A stretch of DNA of 64,000 nt from Brasenia schreberi (lineage: Eukaryota; Streptophyta; Magnoliopsida; Nymphaeales; Cabombaceae): positions 6,895,501 to 6,959,500 of the forward strand of contig JAYKKT010000080.1 of assembly GCA_036023115.1 (NCBI GenBank), read 5' to 3'. The number at the start of each line of letters is the position of its first letter. The first letter of the stretch is position 1. The position numbers were made by a program, and so were the translations under genes. Of this stretch, positions 25,471 to 38,199 are shown one piece after another. The notes beneath the pieces were generated by a model. That model was not told the origin of the DNA, ran no database searches, and saw only the letters and a list, made by a program, of their open reading frames with translations.

Positions 25471-27500
25471 GACAACGCTCTAGTTGCGAAGAAGTTCTCA
25501 TTCACCAATGATGAGAGAAAGAGGCATGGTTTGATTGATGGAAGGGGATAAGGAAAGAAGTAAAGAAGAAAGGAGGGAATTTTTGAATCGTACTTTACTT
25601 CTATTGGTGGTTACATCATCCTTGCTTCATCAATCTTACCCCTTACTGTGTTTTACGTAATAAAAATTATAAATTAATAAAAAAAGAAGAGAAAGAATAT
25701 ATATATATAATAGAGAGAGAGAAAGAAAGGGATTTTTGGGGCTTTGGTGCAGAAGGGTAAATATTTTAGGTGGGGGAAGAAAAGGTTTTGTGCTGTGCAT
25801 TGGGGTCTGCAAACTGGCGCACAGCAGAGAAGAGATACCTCCCTCATTTGAGGTAAAGCAATCCGTCCTTTCACCGTTGGGAAATTAAGGAATTTTACCT
25901 TATTTAAATAACCACCCCTTTCCCTTTGAATCTGATGCCACCATTTTTTTTCTGCTGCAATCTTTTTGGGCCCCTCTGTTTGTTTTCTCATTGGTGCAGC
26001 AGCAATTTTTGAGGGCAAAATTATTGGGGTGCCCTTTAAATTTGAAAAAGGCTTCATCAGTTGGAGGGAAAAGGTCTGGCTGCCTGACCCCCCGTTCCCC
26101 CCTCCTCTCTAGATTCTCTTTTGAAGAGTTCTCGAAATTACACAGCTGCACTGCTTGTGATGTGATTTGGACAGCTTTTACTTGGTGTTGACCTTTGATG
26201 GTGACACTATTGTTGGGGCTTTGGGAGTTAAAGTGGACAACTTCAACTTGGGGAGCTCCTTACCTTGTTCATATTTATTCTAGAGAGAACCATTTTGGGG
26301 AGCTACTGTTCATGATAAATGTCTAGAAAAAGTGAGATATATTGAGAACTCAAAGCCACCACATTTTGTTCTTTGATACAATACATTTACTACTGCAACT
26401 CATTTCTTCAAATTTCAAGTTATCATACACTATCATATTCAAACGAGAGTGAGAGAAGCAGGTCACATGTTGCAATGTGGGTAGTGATGGACAATATCCA
26501 GAAATCCATATAGGACACACTTGGATGCCATTGTTGATGTGTCATGTCAAGGGTTCTGTTTCAGGACTCACTTCGCTAAGTGGGAATATGCTTAGGTAGG
26601 TGCAGCAGGGCTAGGTTGATGGGCAAGGGCTCCTTTTGAGAACAACTCAACAGGGGTTTGAGTCATTGAGCCCACCCCAAATCTGTCAGTCAGCCTAGCA
26701 AGTTTGTGAAGTCTCTCTAATTTGGAATCTCCACAACTTTGACCTCAATTTTGTTATCTACGTGGAATTTGTGCAACAAAAATGGTGAGAGAGTGTGTGT
26801 GTGTTGGAGGGGGGGGGGGGGGGGGGGGGGTAAAATCGGCTTTTGGTGACTGCAGGAGGGCAGATTTGTCAACTGAGGTCACATTCAAGGGCTGTCATGT
26901 GCGTCTTTCTTTAGTAGATAATATTATATACACAATAATCCAAATATATAGTCTCAAAAGTTTGGCACAGAACAGAAAGAGAAAAAAAGAGGGTTTCTGA
27001 TGATGATAAACCCTGTGGGAGATAAACCCTAAAGTTTCTTTTGTTTTCTCACAGCTATCTTCATTCATTCTCTTGCTGCTTTGTTTTTGGGGAGGTACAA
27101 AGACATCAGTTTCTCTCCAAAGTATACCAAAGGGCTTCATTCAATCCTCAGCCATGCCAACATCGTCTGAAACATGCTATGTATCTCCCTCTCCCTCTCT
27201 CTTTCTCTCTCTATATACATACATGTATATATGAAGATTATTTGATGCATCCTTTATTACTGGCACGAGTTCCTTTGAAAACATCTAGAATAAATGCATG
27301 AGAATCAAGGTCATCTTATCGGGCACAAGCAAAATTGCTCTCTCTATCTCCTCTTTCACTCTCACGCGCGCACACACACATTTGGGTGGTGATTAAAAGA
27401 TTGGTTTTCCTGTTACCATTGTTTTCAATTCCTTACCTATTTGCAGAGTTGACTCCAACGGTAATGCCGTAATGGTCACCAAAGTTATTACGCTGCGATT
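25471..27500. other. intergenic, no gene seen
   Basis: Open frames at 25674-26191 lack family similarity. Contains a pure 22-G run (26809-26830) and a short CT/TA microsatellite near 27190-27235. Confidence 0.55.
26809..26830 (+). repeat. poly(G) tract (22 G)
   Basis: Uninterrupted run of 22 guanines following GTGTGTGTGTGTTGGA, 1.9 kb upstream of the IQD start codon. Confidence 0.95.
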
Positions 27501-27509
27501 TGACTGTAG

Positions 27510-27730
27510 TAGCGTGTTGAAGGAATGGTTCCGTGTCCGGTTCCAACCAGTGCAGTGTGTTGAAAGAATGGTTCCGGGTCCACTTCCAATCCATGCTACT
27601 CGCGTAGACTGGGTCTTGGGTCGGAATCCAGTTCAATTCCAGATCCTTCTCGGCCCCGGAGCTGTTGAGAAGATCTGTTAGGCCCAGTCTCATGTGGATC
27701 TGAATCTGAAACTTGGATTCATGGTCCGAT
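27510..27730. repeat. GGTTCC-rich repeat, copy 3
   Basis: Words such as GGTTCCGGGTCC and GGTTCCGTGTCCGGTTCC. Includes a local duplication: AAGGAATGGTTCCG near 27520 and AAAGAATGGTTCCG near 27561. Confidence 0.5.
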
Positions 27731-28741
27731 CCAAGACCAAGCTGCTTGTCTTAACCAAACAAGTCTCGCCATCTGTCCGAAAGAGACCCACATACGTGCT
27801 TGCGTTAAAGGGACCGTACGTGTATCTTCAAAATCAACGGCCTTGATGCGTGGGGTTTCTTGGATCTTCATGCCAACGGCCCCCCCATACTGGCATTGGT
27901 CCAATTAGGGGTTCACTGCTGTATGAGGCTGTTTTACAATGTAGAAGATTCATATGATCAAGAAAAGCTTCCTTAAATTAGTAGTATCTACTGGCTGATC
28001 CCCACATTTTGCAGTATTTTTGTTGTTTCCATTACAAAAAAATTCAAAAATCACAGTTGGTTTGTGTGGTCCCTTGCCTTGTGATACACCAAATCTTCCT
28101 ATATATATAATGAGTTAATAATGAACCGGAGTTACTAGACTATTTCAATTCGAATTGTGGGATTCAAGAGATGAATGGTAAATAAAAAAGCAAAAGATGA
28201 AAGTTATATCATATACTCCTTTATTTTTTCATTTTTTAATTTACATCACTCATCCAATCTAAACAATCTAATTGTTCTCATTTGACATCGATATCTGATG
28301 GTTCTTATTTGACATTAGTAGTTTAACATTAACGTGAATAGTTTAACATGAATATGAGTCTAACAACTTCTACTCTCTATTATATAAGTATGCATTTTTC
28401 TTATTAAGAAAACCATCACCATCACCCACCATCGTATCATAAAATACTTGTATTCATTTCAAATTATTGAATACCACACTCTTGCTTGATCACAAGGCAC
28501 TGTAGTGGTATCATTTTATAAAGTTTTTTGGTTTCTTAGGTATGCCATTTCTGTAGTATAACCCCGCCCCTCCTCCTCCTCTCTCTCTCTCAACTTTTGT
28601 TTCGTCTTTCATCTTGGGCACACTCGTACATTGTTGAGAATCTATGGGTACTTAACTGTGTTTGTGGAAGAGTGAGAATCCATTTTAAGATTAGTTCAGA
28701 ATTCATACGTTTGGTTTACTTTTCTCCAGTTCTGAGTGAGG
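27731..28741 (+). promoter_or_regulatory. IQD upstream region
   Basis: Non-coding, AT-rich, with a CT-rich stretch at 28570-28600 that fits a 5' UTR. A TATA-like TTTTATAAAG lies at about 28514. No experimentally supported element is claimed. Confidence 0.3.
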
Positions 28742-30572
28742 ATGGGAAGAACGACAAGGTGGTTGAGGAGTCTATGGGGAGGGAAGAAGGACCAGGAGAA
28801 GAGCAGCAGTGACAAGAAAGAGAAAAGAAGATGGATCTTTGGGAAGGCTTCCGGCAAAGGTTCGGCAATGGCGTCCTCGCCAATGGCCTCCGAGACGTGG
28901 GCTCGGTCCTACAGGGATGTTTTCTTCACGGAGGCAGAGAAGGAGCAGAGCAAGCATGCCATAGTAGTGGCAGCTGCCACAGCCGCTGCTGCTGATGCTG
29001 CTGTGGCTGCCGCTCAAGCTGCTGCAGCTGTGGTCAGGCTAACTAGCCAAAGCAGGAACGCCATGTTTCCCGGCAGTAGTCCCGAGCATTCGGCCGCTAT
29101 CAAGATCCAAACCATGTTTCGTGGTTACCTGGTAAGCTGGGGAGCTGAGTATTTAATAAAATCACTACTGAGTAAAGCTACTTGGATCATTCTCATTGTC
29201 TTCACTGAAAGATATTGCTAGATTTGATCCTTTTATGTTTCTCTTTCATCTTTCTGTTTGTATTGTCAAAACTGAACTTCAGTTTTGAAGAAGCTTGTTC
29301 TCTCTATGTTTTAGTCTTCCACCGATTTCAATTCATGTACAGCTTTGTATAATTGTTTTTGCGTCTCTTGTGCTGGTGATGACAGGCAAGGAAAGCTCTG
29401 CGAGCACTGAAAGGCCTAGTGAAGTTGCAGGCTCACGTTCGCGGCTACCTGGTTCGCAAAGAAGCCGCTGCGACACTTTACAGTATGCAGGCACTCTTCC
29501 GGGCTCAAGCCACAATCCGCAAGCATCAATCACGTTATTCTGTCCCTAAGATCTCTATGTTCCACCATGAAGCTTGTGCTCGTCGATCGATTGTGAGTCG
29601 ATGTCACTGCTTCTGTCTCACATTTGTTTAGAGAAATTGAAATAACCCGTATGGAGTATGTTGCAATTTGTTCAAGAATTGCATCAACCTACCTAAATAG
29701 ATTTCTTTAGGTAGCCAACAGAAACTTTATCAGATTTTTTATGAGATACTATTAGGATGTTTGACAAGTTGCTTCATCCACCGAAATCATATTCAGCTGT
29801 TTTTTTTTTGGTTTTGATTTTGACCCACTTTTGATGCTAATTCCAGGAGAGGTTCGATGAAACCAGAAGCGAAAATGTGCCTAGCATCCACAGCAGACGG
29901 TTCTCGGCTTCAGTTGAGAGCAGTCTAACCGGCCAGGAGTCTCCGAAGATTGTCGAGATCGACACTTTCAGGCCGAAACTCCGCTCGCGCCGGAGAAACT
30001 TGTCTGCTTCAGAGTCATTCCCATTTTCCCCACCTTATGATCAGTCTGGATACCACCCTCCAATTATCCCTGCTTCCTCACCTTTGATGCCTGTCCCCTG
30101 CCGACTCTCCGTGCCGGATACTTGGTCACTCAACTGGAGCATACCTGTTGACGAATGCCGGTTTTCGACTGCACAGAGCACGCCTCGGTTCGCAAAGTCT
30201 GTCATGCATGATCTCCGGCCTGCTACACCAACATCAAAGAGTGTGTGTGGTAGTGATGGAATCAGAAGAAGATACAGTGGTAGCCCCAACTACATGGCCA
30301 ACACACAGTCCTTCCGGGCCAAGGCCCGGTCTCAGAGTGCTCCGAAGCAACGACCGGACCCACTAACGAAGAGAAGGCTATCTCTTCAAGAAGCAGTAGA
30401 AGCCAGGGTTAGCTTGAGTGGAGTTAGGATGCAGAGGTCTTCTTCCTCTCAGCCTCAGGAGCCCTTCAGTTTCAAGCATGCAGTGGTGAATCGACTCGAC
30501 CGGTCCGGCGATCCGAGCCTGGGTTCGTGCCTAGATCGAGACTACTTGGTCTCTCTTCAGACTCACTGGTGA
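28742..30572 (+). CDS. IQD: IQD (IQ67-domain) calmodulin-binding protein
   Basis: IQD proteins are plant scaffolds that bind calmodulin and often microtubules or the plasma membrane. Three exons in phase 0: 28742-29131, 29386-29592 and 29847-30572, giving 440 residues. The start [16 protein letters not shown] is basic. An alanine-rich helix (residues about 75-100) precedes the IQ67 region, which holds three IQ repeats: [18 protein letters not shown] (spanning the first intron, as is typical), [18 protein letters not shown] and [19 protein letters not shown]. The C-terminal half is serine/arginine-rich and carries the DUF4005-type [19 protein letters not shown]. No lesions. Length and the WGGKKD start suggest the IQD22-25 branch, but the exact member is not assigned. 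Confidence 0.93.
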
Positions 30573-30662
30573 CAAAATAAGCAGAATAAAATGCTCCATC
30601 TCTGTAAATTGTGCTGGGTCATGCTTCCCCTTGTTAAGTTTGCTGAGTTCATCAGTGAGCAG

Positions 30663-31015
30663 CTCTTTGCTTACTAACCATGAAGAGAGTTGATTGTATG
30701 TGAATGTTGGTCTTCGATCTCACACCGAAATCTTTTCAATATGAATCATCATGTTATTAGAAAAGAAGGAATTTTAAATTAGAAATAATTCAGGAATGCA
30801 GTTGGCTGCCTGATGGGGTTAACAATGGCTATCTTTTTTCTCTTTGCTTACTAAACATGAAAAGAGTTGATTGTATGTGAATGTTGGTCTTCAATCTCAC
30901 ACGAATTTTCAATATGAATAATCATATTATTCGAAAAGAAGGAATTTTAAATTAGAAATAATTCAGAAATACAGTCGTCTTCCTCATGGGGTTAACAATG
31001 GTTATCTTTTCTTTC
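30663..31015. repeat. 177-bp tandem duplication in the IQD 3' flank
   Basis: Copies start at 30663 and 30840 with CTCTTTGCTTACTAA and share GTTGATTGTATGTGAATGTT and GAAGGAATTTTAAATTAG. Copy 1 probably overlaps the IQD 3' UTR. Confidence 0.92.
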
Positions 31016-31199
31016 TAGCAATCATGTGACTGATGATGCATCACGAGTAATCCAATAATTCAACACTATTGTGTCTCTGACTCAAGGGGTGCTCGCACGT
31101 GCGAAAGGAATTTAGGTGAAGCTTTTCCTTTAGGCAATTTTATGATCACCAAACTTTTTAGTCTATTTTCATATTCCTGTCAAGGTCACGCCCTTTTCC

Positions 31200-31800
31200 C
31201 CCTTAGCTCTAGTCAAGCTCGATAGGCTTGTTTAAGAAATGCCTGGCTCGAGCTTGAGCTCGATCAAGCTCTGATTGCCAAGCTTGAGGTCCGCTTGATC
31301 TATATTCAACTAGTTCAAGCCCGTGTTCTTTAGGCTTGTAATAAGAGAAAGAAAGAGGAAGGGTGATAAATATAAAAAGTGGCTGGAGACAACATGAATG
31401 GAAAACTAAGATAAAACAGGAGTGTAGAGGGGAGATTTTTTTGATATATATATATATATATATTGAATGGATCCTACTTATCATTGACGTTGCTCACGAA
31501 TGTTACTTTTTGATAGCATGAGTATAATAATATTACCTTTTATATTTTTTAAAAACTTTTAAAAATTTTCAAATTACGCTAATACTACTGAAAAACAATG
31601 AAAATTATACCGAAAAACAACGAACAATCATACCAAAGGTATAGGTATGCAAGATCTATATATATATATATATAAGGCTTGGGAACTAGCTGAGTCGAAT
31701 ACTAGTGAGCTCAAGCTTGACTCGAGCTCAACAATACGAAGCCGAGTTAGAGTTATCATCGAGTTGATCTCCACTAGCTCGGCTCACTTACACCCTCTAC
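31200..31800. mobile_element. AGCTCGAG-rich element, copy 2, split by a MITE
   Basis: Left part at about 31200-31340 (GGCTCGAGCTTGAGCTCG); right part 31676-31795, ending AGCTCGGCTCACTTACACCC. The middle holds the (TA)n-bordered element at 31445-31674. Confidence 0.5.
31445..31674. mobile_element. microsatellite-bordered MITE, family D copy 1
   Basis: (TA)n at both ends (31445-31463 and 31657-31674) encloses about 190 bp starting TGAATGGATCCTACTTATC and ending TATGCAAGATC. Inner motifs CATTGACGTTGCTC and GCATGAGTATAATA recur in the other D copies. No coding capacity. Confidence 0.75.
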
Positions 31801-32672
<872 letters not shown>

Positions 32673-32928
32673 CATTGGTGTGGATTGTTTATCCACTATG
32701 CACTTACACCATTTGGTAGCTGAAGCCCTGTCCCATAACCATTACACTCCCCAGGGTTGCCTTACCATATGAAAGTATTTGACATACTGAAGTAAAACCA
32801 CAAGAATACTTCCATCAACTCTACACCAACACAAAATACCAAAGATGCTTATGATTGAGTTGTTCACTTAGGGGCTGAAAAACAAATCAATACACAAATG
32901 TAGAACTTGATAGATTTCCTGAATCGCC

Positions 32929-33022
32929 GACGAGCAATGGCTCGCCTGGCTAGGGGTTGATTCATAAGTTGAAGGTCTGAGTTTGGTACCCGGGGAGTGC
33001 ATCTGGCTTCGGCCTCACCATC
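32929..33022 (+). mobile_element. tRNA-derived SINE, copy 2
   Basis: Box A-like TGGCTCGCCTGGCTAGGGG, box B-like GGTCTGAGTTTGGTACCC, then GCATCTGGCTTCGGCCTC and an A-rich end. Confidence 0.82.
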
Positions 33023-33156
33023 ACACAGAAAATAAAAATAGATAACCAAATTTATCTCAATTTAGCAAGTATCATTATTAAAGGGCATCTCAACACAGAA
33101 GAACTGTCTTCCCAAAACCATAGACATTATAAAAGATACAGTGCTCTGTCTTCATT

Positions 33157-33334
33157 ATGTTTTTTGCCAAAATAATACATGAGGACAATTTAATGCAAGC
33201 TCTAATGGGTCCTTTCATTAACTCATATGTCTCCGGCAACTTTGTGGAGATATGTTTGCTGGAAGAGGATCTTTCATATATTTGGATTTCATGGAATATG
33301 CATATAAAAGAAATGTGGGTCACTCTGTGCTTTG

Positions 33335-33400
<66 letters not shown>

Positions 33401-33501
33401 GGAATTCATGAAATGTGCTTATAAAAGAAGTGCGGGTCACTATGTACTTTGGGCTTGGTGTGTGTGTGTGTGAGTGTGTGATAGAAAGGGGGGGGGGGGG
33501 G
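33157..33501. repeat. repeat block with internal duplication around (CT)n-(TA)n, plus poly(G)
   Basis: The segment TATAAAAGAAATGTGGGTCA near 33303 recurs as TATAAAAGAAGTGCGGGTCA near 33420, so a ~114-bp unit is duplicated on either side of the (CT)n-(TA)n tract at 33337-33400. A second part (GGACAATTTAATGCAAGCTC) recurs diverged at about 36198. A 14-G run lies at 33488-33501. Confidence 0.75.
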
Positions 33502-33966
33502 CATGCATCAACTTATTCTAATCAATTTCTCTTTTAATTAATTATGGGCCCATGGATCATTATTGTGCCTTAATACAGAATCCAGACAGAACAACTTGTA
33601 ACATTATACACTATAAAATATAATCAAAGGTTACTGGAGCCGATTGCACAAATTTGAATTCGAACTTTAACAACTCCAATTCATTAAAAATCCGAATGGC
33701 ATTCAAAATTTCAAAGAACACGATCCAATGGGGAAATTGATGCTCACTAAATTTCATGGATCGACAACCAAAATGATTTAAAGGTAAGCTTAGCCACATA
33801 TAATTAACACTGATCATATATTATTTCAATTGCAGAATTAACAAATGACACCATCTTTTGAATTTGCATTCGATTAAGCTAACTAAAGTTCAACTTTAGA
33901 AGAGACATAATATTGGAAAACATTAATAAAAACCATATATGTTGATTTAAAATTCATTACCTGCTG

Positions 33967-34078
33967 CACAAAGCACAATAGCTCGCCTTGCTAGGGGTTC
34001 AGCTCACAAGTTAAAAGGTCATGAGTTCGATACCATGGCATGCATGGCTTGGGCCTCCCCATTGTGCCAAAAAAAAAT
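33967..34078 (+). mobile_element. tRNA-derived SINE, copy 3
   Basis: Box A-like TAGCTCGCCTTGCTAGGGG, box B-like GGTCATGAGTTCGATACC, tail GGCTTGGGCCTCCCCATTGT and an A-run. The best-preserved copy. Confidence 0.85.
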
Positions 34079-34289
34079 TGGTTTCAAACATTCATCAATC
34101 AGCCAAAAGAAGAAGATTGAAGCTCCAAGAAGGCATGTACCTTCAAGCTGGTGATAAGAAGTTCAATATGTTCCTTCATGGGTGACACAATAATAAAACT
34201 CAGAGTCCTGGTATTGGAGGCGACATCAGCTAGCCATTATTCAATACTGACACCATGGTAAACTCTTTAGTAATTCAAACAAGGTATAA

Positions 34290-34460
34290 ATTACCAACGC
34301 TTTTGCTTAAGCAAGGTCTTGAGTTCGAATCTCCCGAATGGAGAAAACCAGCAGCCGGATAGCGTTAACCTCATTGTGTGCTGACCCGGCTCGAACCAGA
34401 CCAGTGCCAGTCCTTGCCGGCTTCTGGATATGGGTGAGTTCAGCCAAGAAAAAAGTCTGG
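34290..34460 (+). mobile_element. second SINE-like element
   Basis: Box B-like GGTCTTGAGTTCGAATCTCC with an upstream tRNA-like segment, then a different 3' body (GACCCGGCTCGAACCAGACC) and an A-rich end. Probably a different SINE type. Confidence 0.45.
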
Positions 34461-34699
34461 ATTGCAAAAATGCACTGAATGCTAGTTCTTTTTTGGTTTA
34501 ATTTGCTTCTTGTTCTTCAAAAGACAAGGTAAAGAAGGGGATATTCATATATGGTTGCCATGAAACATCTAACCGAGCTTTCAAGCGTATTATGCGGACA
34601 TATTGGGAGTTTTTTTATGCTCTATATGTTTAGATTAAAATACATTCCATTAATTTTTCTGGTTCTATGATAAACATAAACTTAATTGCGTTTAGAGTC

Positions 34700-34790
34700 T
34701 CCAAATTGCTACCTTCCCGTACTAAGTTGGGTCAGCTTTATGGATTTTGATTCACCACAGCGACCTATCTTGTCTTATATTAGAATTTAC
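34700..34790 (-). mobile_element. RTE LINE 3'-end relic
   Basis: Diverged match to the 3' end of the RTE copies: CCTTCCCGTACTAAGTTGGG aligns with the CCTTTTCCCATACTAGACGG found at 8052 and 17819. Confidence 0.55.
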
Positions 34791-35089
34791 CCCTGCATAG
34801 ACATGACCGATTCCTAACCGGCTTGGCGGCTCCAACCAGAACCAAACCGGGTCAAGAACTGGCCAACATGTGGGAAACAAGACACAATGTCCACACCAAT
34901 CATGTGCTTGATTAGCGATTAATTCATTTTAATAGCAAAGATACTTCTCTTACATAACTATTTAAGGTCATATAGAATAATAAGATACAAATCACTTCAC
35001 TTACAAAATTATTCAATGTTATATAGAAGAGGATGGAGAAACATTATAGTGATACCCATATATACAAGAACAAATGATATATTCAATAT

Positions 35090-35690
35090 TCTCCTAATTA
35101 CAAGGCTATTAAGTTAATGAGTCATACTATAAAACTGCGAAAAAGAATTTGAGGAAGAGATTGAGACAAGCATCTAGTACGAACGAACTAATTTGGACTG
35201 ATGACATTCATATCTATCAATGAGGCTATTTCTTATTACAATATGAAGCACTTTAAGTTAAGAAGAAGTTCTATGTGATATTCATTGGCTTAGGATATTA
35301 TACTAAGAGATATTCTTTAGAGAAGAAAAGAATACTTCTTATATACATCATAAAAGATCTGTATGATGAAGCATCATTCAACCCATATATCTTCACTTGG
35401 GTTATAGATGCACTAACTAAGAAGCAGTTGCATAGTACATATTATTTGCAAATGATATTGTATGGGTGCATGAGATAAGAGGAGTTAACAACTAGGAACT
35501 ATAGATGATACTGAGCTTAAAAATTGACACATTGCATTTCAAGCAAGACCATTGTAAGTACCTAGTCTGCGCTTAAAATTGATTGGTGGACAAACCATAT
35601 AATTATTAGTTGTATCAAATGGAGAGTTACATTAGGTATTTTGTATGATAAGGACATTGTCACTAAGAGGTAATTCTATTATCAAAATCT
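35090..35690 (+). mobile_element. RTE LINE RT-domain relic
   Basis: AAGTTAATGAGTCATACTAT and the following sequence parallel 62960-63060 of the RTE at the right edge. A degenerate YIIKDLYDEAS (compare [12 protein letters not shown]) and WVIDALTKK follow at about 35340-35430. Heavily mutated. Confidence 0.7.
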
Positions 35691-35849
35691 TCAAGAAATT
35701 AAAATAGAAGGAAATTTTGATTTAGTTTTCGATTTGGGTATTTTGGTTTTGCTGAAAACTAGATGAAGATTAATTTGCAATTTTAATCAACTGTATTATT
35801 GAGGTGATAATAATGTCATAATCGGTTGCACAAAATCATGAGGCTAGGC

Positions 35850-36160
35850 GGTGTTCCGATTCACACGTGAATTGTCTTTAGAACCCGCTTAAACCGGAAC
35901 CAGAACCAAAACAGAATATGAGACCTCCTCGTTTTGGTTACAGTTTTAACTTCCTGAAAACTGAATTGGAACCAAAGCCAAAACTAGCAGTTCCAAACCA
36001 TATTTTGATTCCAGATCCAAATCCACTTTTAACACATGTTTTTTAAAAATAAAACCGGAACTAGACCTGGAACCATTATAAAACTAGAAGAATCAGAGGA
36101 GGTTTCTGCAGTTCTGGTTCTAGATTTCAGTGGAACCGGCCAACTCCTAAGTCCCAAGTT
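35850..36160. repeat. GGTTCC-rich repeat, copy 4
   Basis: Words such as AACCGGAACCAGAACC and GTTCTGGTTCTAG. No coding capacity. Confidence 0.5.
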
Positions 36161-36422
36161 CCTGTGTCTTGTGTTTATTCCCAAAACAATACATTAGGAC
36201 AATTTAATTCAATCTTTATGGGTTCCTTTCATTAGCACTTACATGCCTCCAGCAAGATATCTTTGCTAGTGGACTTCTCTCTCTGTGTGTATGCGTGTGT
36301 GTGCACGCACACACATGCTAACAGTGACCTGTTTACTTATTATAACAAATTTCACCTGTTTCAATTATTAGCAGTGACATTGTCTCCCACTATCGTGCCC
36401 TACTATGATATCTTGACATTCA

Positions 36423-36625
36423 TATGTATATATGAAAAACCGGATCCTGCCCACTTCTTTACCAGTTCCTTTTTGGTGATACAAGTATAATTTAATTTTT
36501 TTAAAAGGTTTTCGAAATATATGACGAAGAATGTTATTACACATGTTTTGGTTGAACATGAGCGAGCAACGTCAATGATAGACAAGATCCAATCACTCAA
36601 ATATATATATATATATATATATATA
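36423..36625. mobile_element. microsatellite-bordered MITE, family D copy 2
   Basis: Left border TATATATG then CCGGATCCTGCCCACTTC. The right end, reversed, reads GAGTGATTGGATCTTGTC and is followed by (TA)n (36600-36625). Shares GAGCAACGTCAATGA with copy 1 (reversed). Confidence 0.75.
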
Positions 36626-36654
36626 CACACCAAGATGAGGTTATTGGATCTATT

Positions 36655-36990
36655 ATCCAATTTGAATTTGACCCATTTGCAATAGGATAAAGTGAAGTTC
36701 AAAATTTCAAAGGCCATGATCCAATAAGGTAGGGCAACTTTCAAAGAAGGTTGGGAGACGGAAAGTTTTAATTAATATTGGTCAATGCATACGGGCAGAA
36801 TGTGGTACTAAAATTTATGGTTGGCAATAAAATGAATTTAATGTAAGTTTATCTTCATGCACTGAATAGTCATCATTTATACAAATTTACGCTTATCTAC
36901 ATGTTTTAAATTCAATGGTTAGCAATAAAAAATGAATTTAATCTAAGTTTATCTATATGTACTGAATACTCATCATTAATAAAAAAAGAC
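36655..36990. repeat. repeat block with ~108-bp local duplication
   Basis: GGCAATAAAATGAATTTAAT at about 36824 recurs as AGCAATAAAAAATGAATTTA at about 36924. The left part (AAAATTTCAAAGGCCATGAT) matches a diverged block at about 33700 (AAAATTTCAAAGAACACGAT). Confidence 0.65.
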
Positions 36991-37132
36991 CAACTTCAGA
37001 AAACTTTGAGACCTGAGCCAGTAGATCGATAGCGGGTTTGGTCGAATTCAAATTCAATTGAGGATAACTGGAGCTCAAATGGAGAAGTAACTTAACACTT
37101 CATACATTAAAAAAAATCAGATATTTTATGCG

Positions 37133-37210
37133 CAAGGAGTAATAGCTCACCTGGCTCTTTGACAGCTCACAAGTTGCATGTCATGAGTTCGATACCTGCA
37201 ATACTAGAAC
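37133..37210 (+). mobile_element. tRNA-derived SINE, copy 4 (3'-truncated)
   Basis: TAGCTCACCTGGCTCTTTGA and box B-like TGTCATGAGTTCGATACC are present; the GGCTTCGGC tail is missing. Confidence 0.75.
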
Positions 37211-37600
37211 TGTAGATCTAAACCTACATGGATGTTGTTGTGTGTGATTTAAAAGTGAAAATGAATACTTATGTTTTCATGTGAGAGAAAAGAGGCGTTT
37301 GAGTTTTCGTGCGAAGCACTCAAATCAGGACCATGGAAGCCCGCAATGGATATTTATGGTACTAAGCTCCTAATACTTAAACTATAGGTCTAAATCTACA
37401 TGAGCTTATAATCATGATTATGTGTGTAATTTATGAGTAAAACTGATGCTTATGTTTTTATGTGAGACTGGATAGCAACATGAGAGAAAAAGAGGCACTT
37501 GAGTTTTTGCGCAAAGCACATGAGTTTAATTTTTGTAACCCAAATATCAATAATATTTACTTAAATCGGGCCCATGAAAGTTAGCAATGGGTTCCGTGTT
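37204..37600. repeat. diverged tandem duplication
   Basis: ATCTAAACCTACATGG near 37218 and TCTAAATCTACATGAG near 37388, then paired GAGAGAAAAGAGGCGTTTGA and GAGAGAAAAAGAGGCACTTG. No coding content. Confidence 0.7.
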
Positions 37601-37739
37601 TGATGCACAATAGAATTTAAAACTTTAAACTCAAAAATCAAAGTCGCATTCTCCTTGAAATCATAAATCAAACACACCCTAAAGTTGATTATTATGTTTC
37701 TTGATACAGTGTACTGGGTCTCCCAATAATCAGCTAAAC

Positions 37740-37870
37740 CTTGAACATGGCATGTATCCATGGCCTGTGAAAGCACGTTCAGTATGTTCCTATATTGGGT
37801 ACACGACGAATCAACGATAAGCTCGGACTGTCCTGGTTTCTGCGGCAACGTCAGCTACCCATCATTTTTG
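37740..37870. repeat. unexplained repeated block, family F
   Basis: Shares the order GTTCAGTATGTTCC, a GGG(T)nACAC stretch and GGCAACGTCAGCTACCCAT with blocks at about 34130-34260 (GTTCAATATGTTCC, GGCGACATCAGCTAGCCAT) and 38700-38880 (GTTGAACATGTTCC). It is not a recognised element or exon. Confidence 0.5.
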
Positions 37871-37967
37871 CCTTTTGCTCCTACCTGAATGAACCACATT
37901 TGACACATTATTACATACTTTTTGAATTCAAAAGATACAGACGTGCATGCACGCACGTGCACACACA

Positions 37968-38166
37968 CATATATATAAACTAGATCCTTCCCACTTTTGA
38001 CATGCTTAATCATATTTATTCATTGTTTTTTATTGACAATGAATGTAATTTACAAAAAAGTAAAGATTTAAAAAAAAAAATTATTGCATTCATGCCTCTA
38101 AAAAAGCAAGCATGAATAAGCAGTGTCAATGGTGAGTAGGATCCAATCACTTTGTATAGATATATG
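37968..38166. mobile_element. microsatellite-bordered MITE, family D copy 3
   Basis: Left CATATATATAAACTAGATCC; right, reversed, AAGTGATTGGATCCTACTCA with TATA next to it. Same layout and inner motifs as copies 1, 2 and 4. Confidence 0.75.
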
Positions 38167-38199
38167 AGTGTAATGCCTCTCAAAATAGTCTTGTTTCTG

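Noticed and set aside
25674..26191. Frames of 66-127 residues on both strands
   Set aside because: No family similarity, mutual overlap on opposite strands and no splice support.
37561..37848. 95-residue minus-strand frame in a repeated block
   Set aside because: The equivalent blocks at 34.1 and 38.7 kb do not keep the frame, so coding is unlikely.
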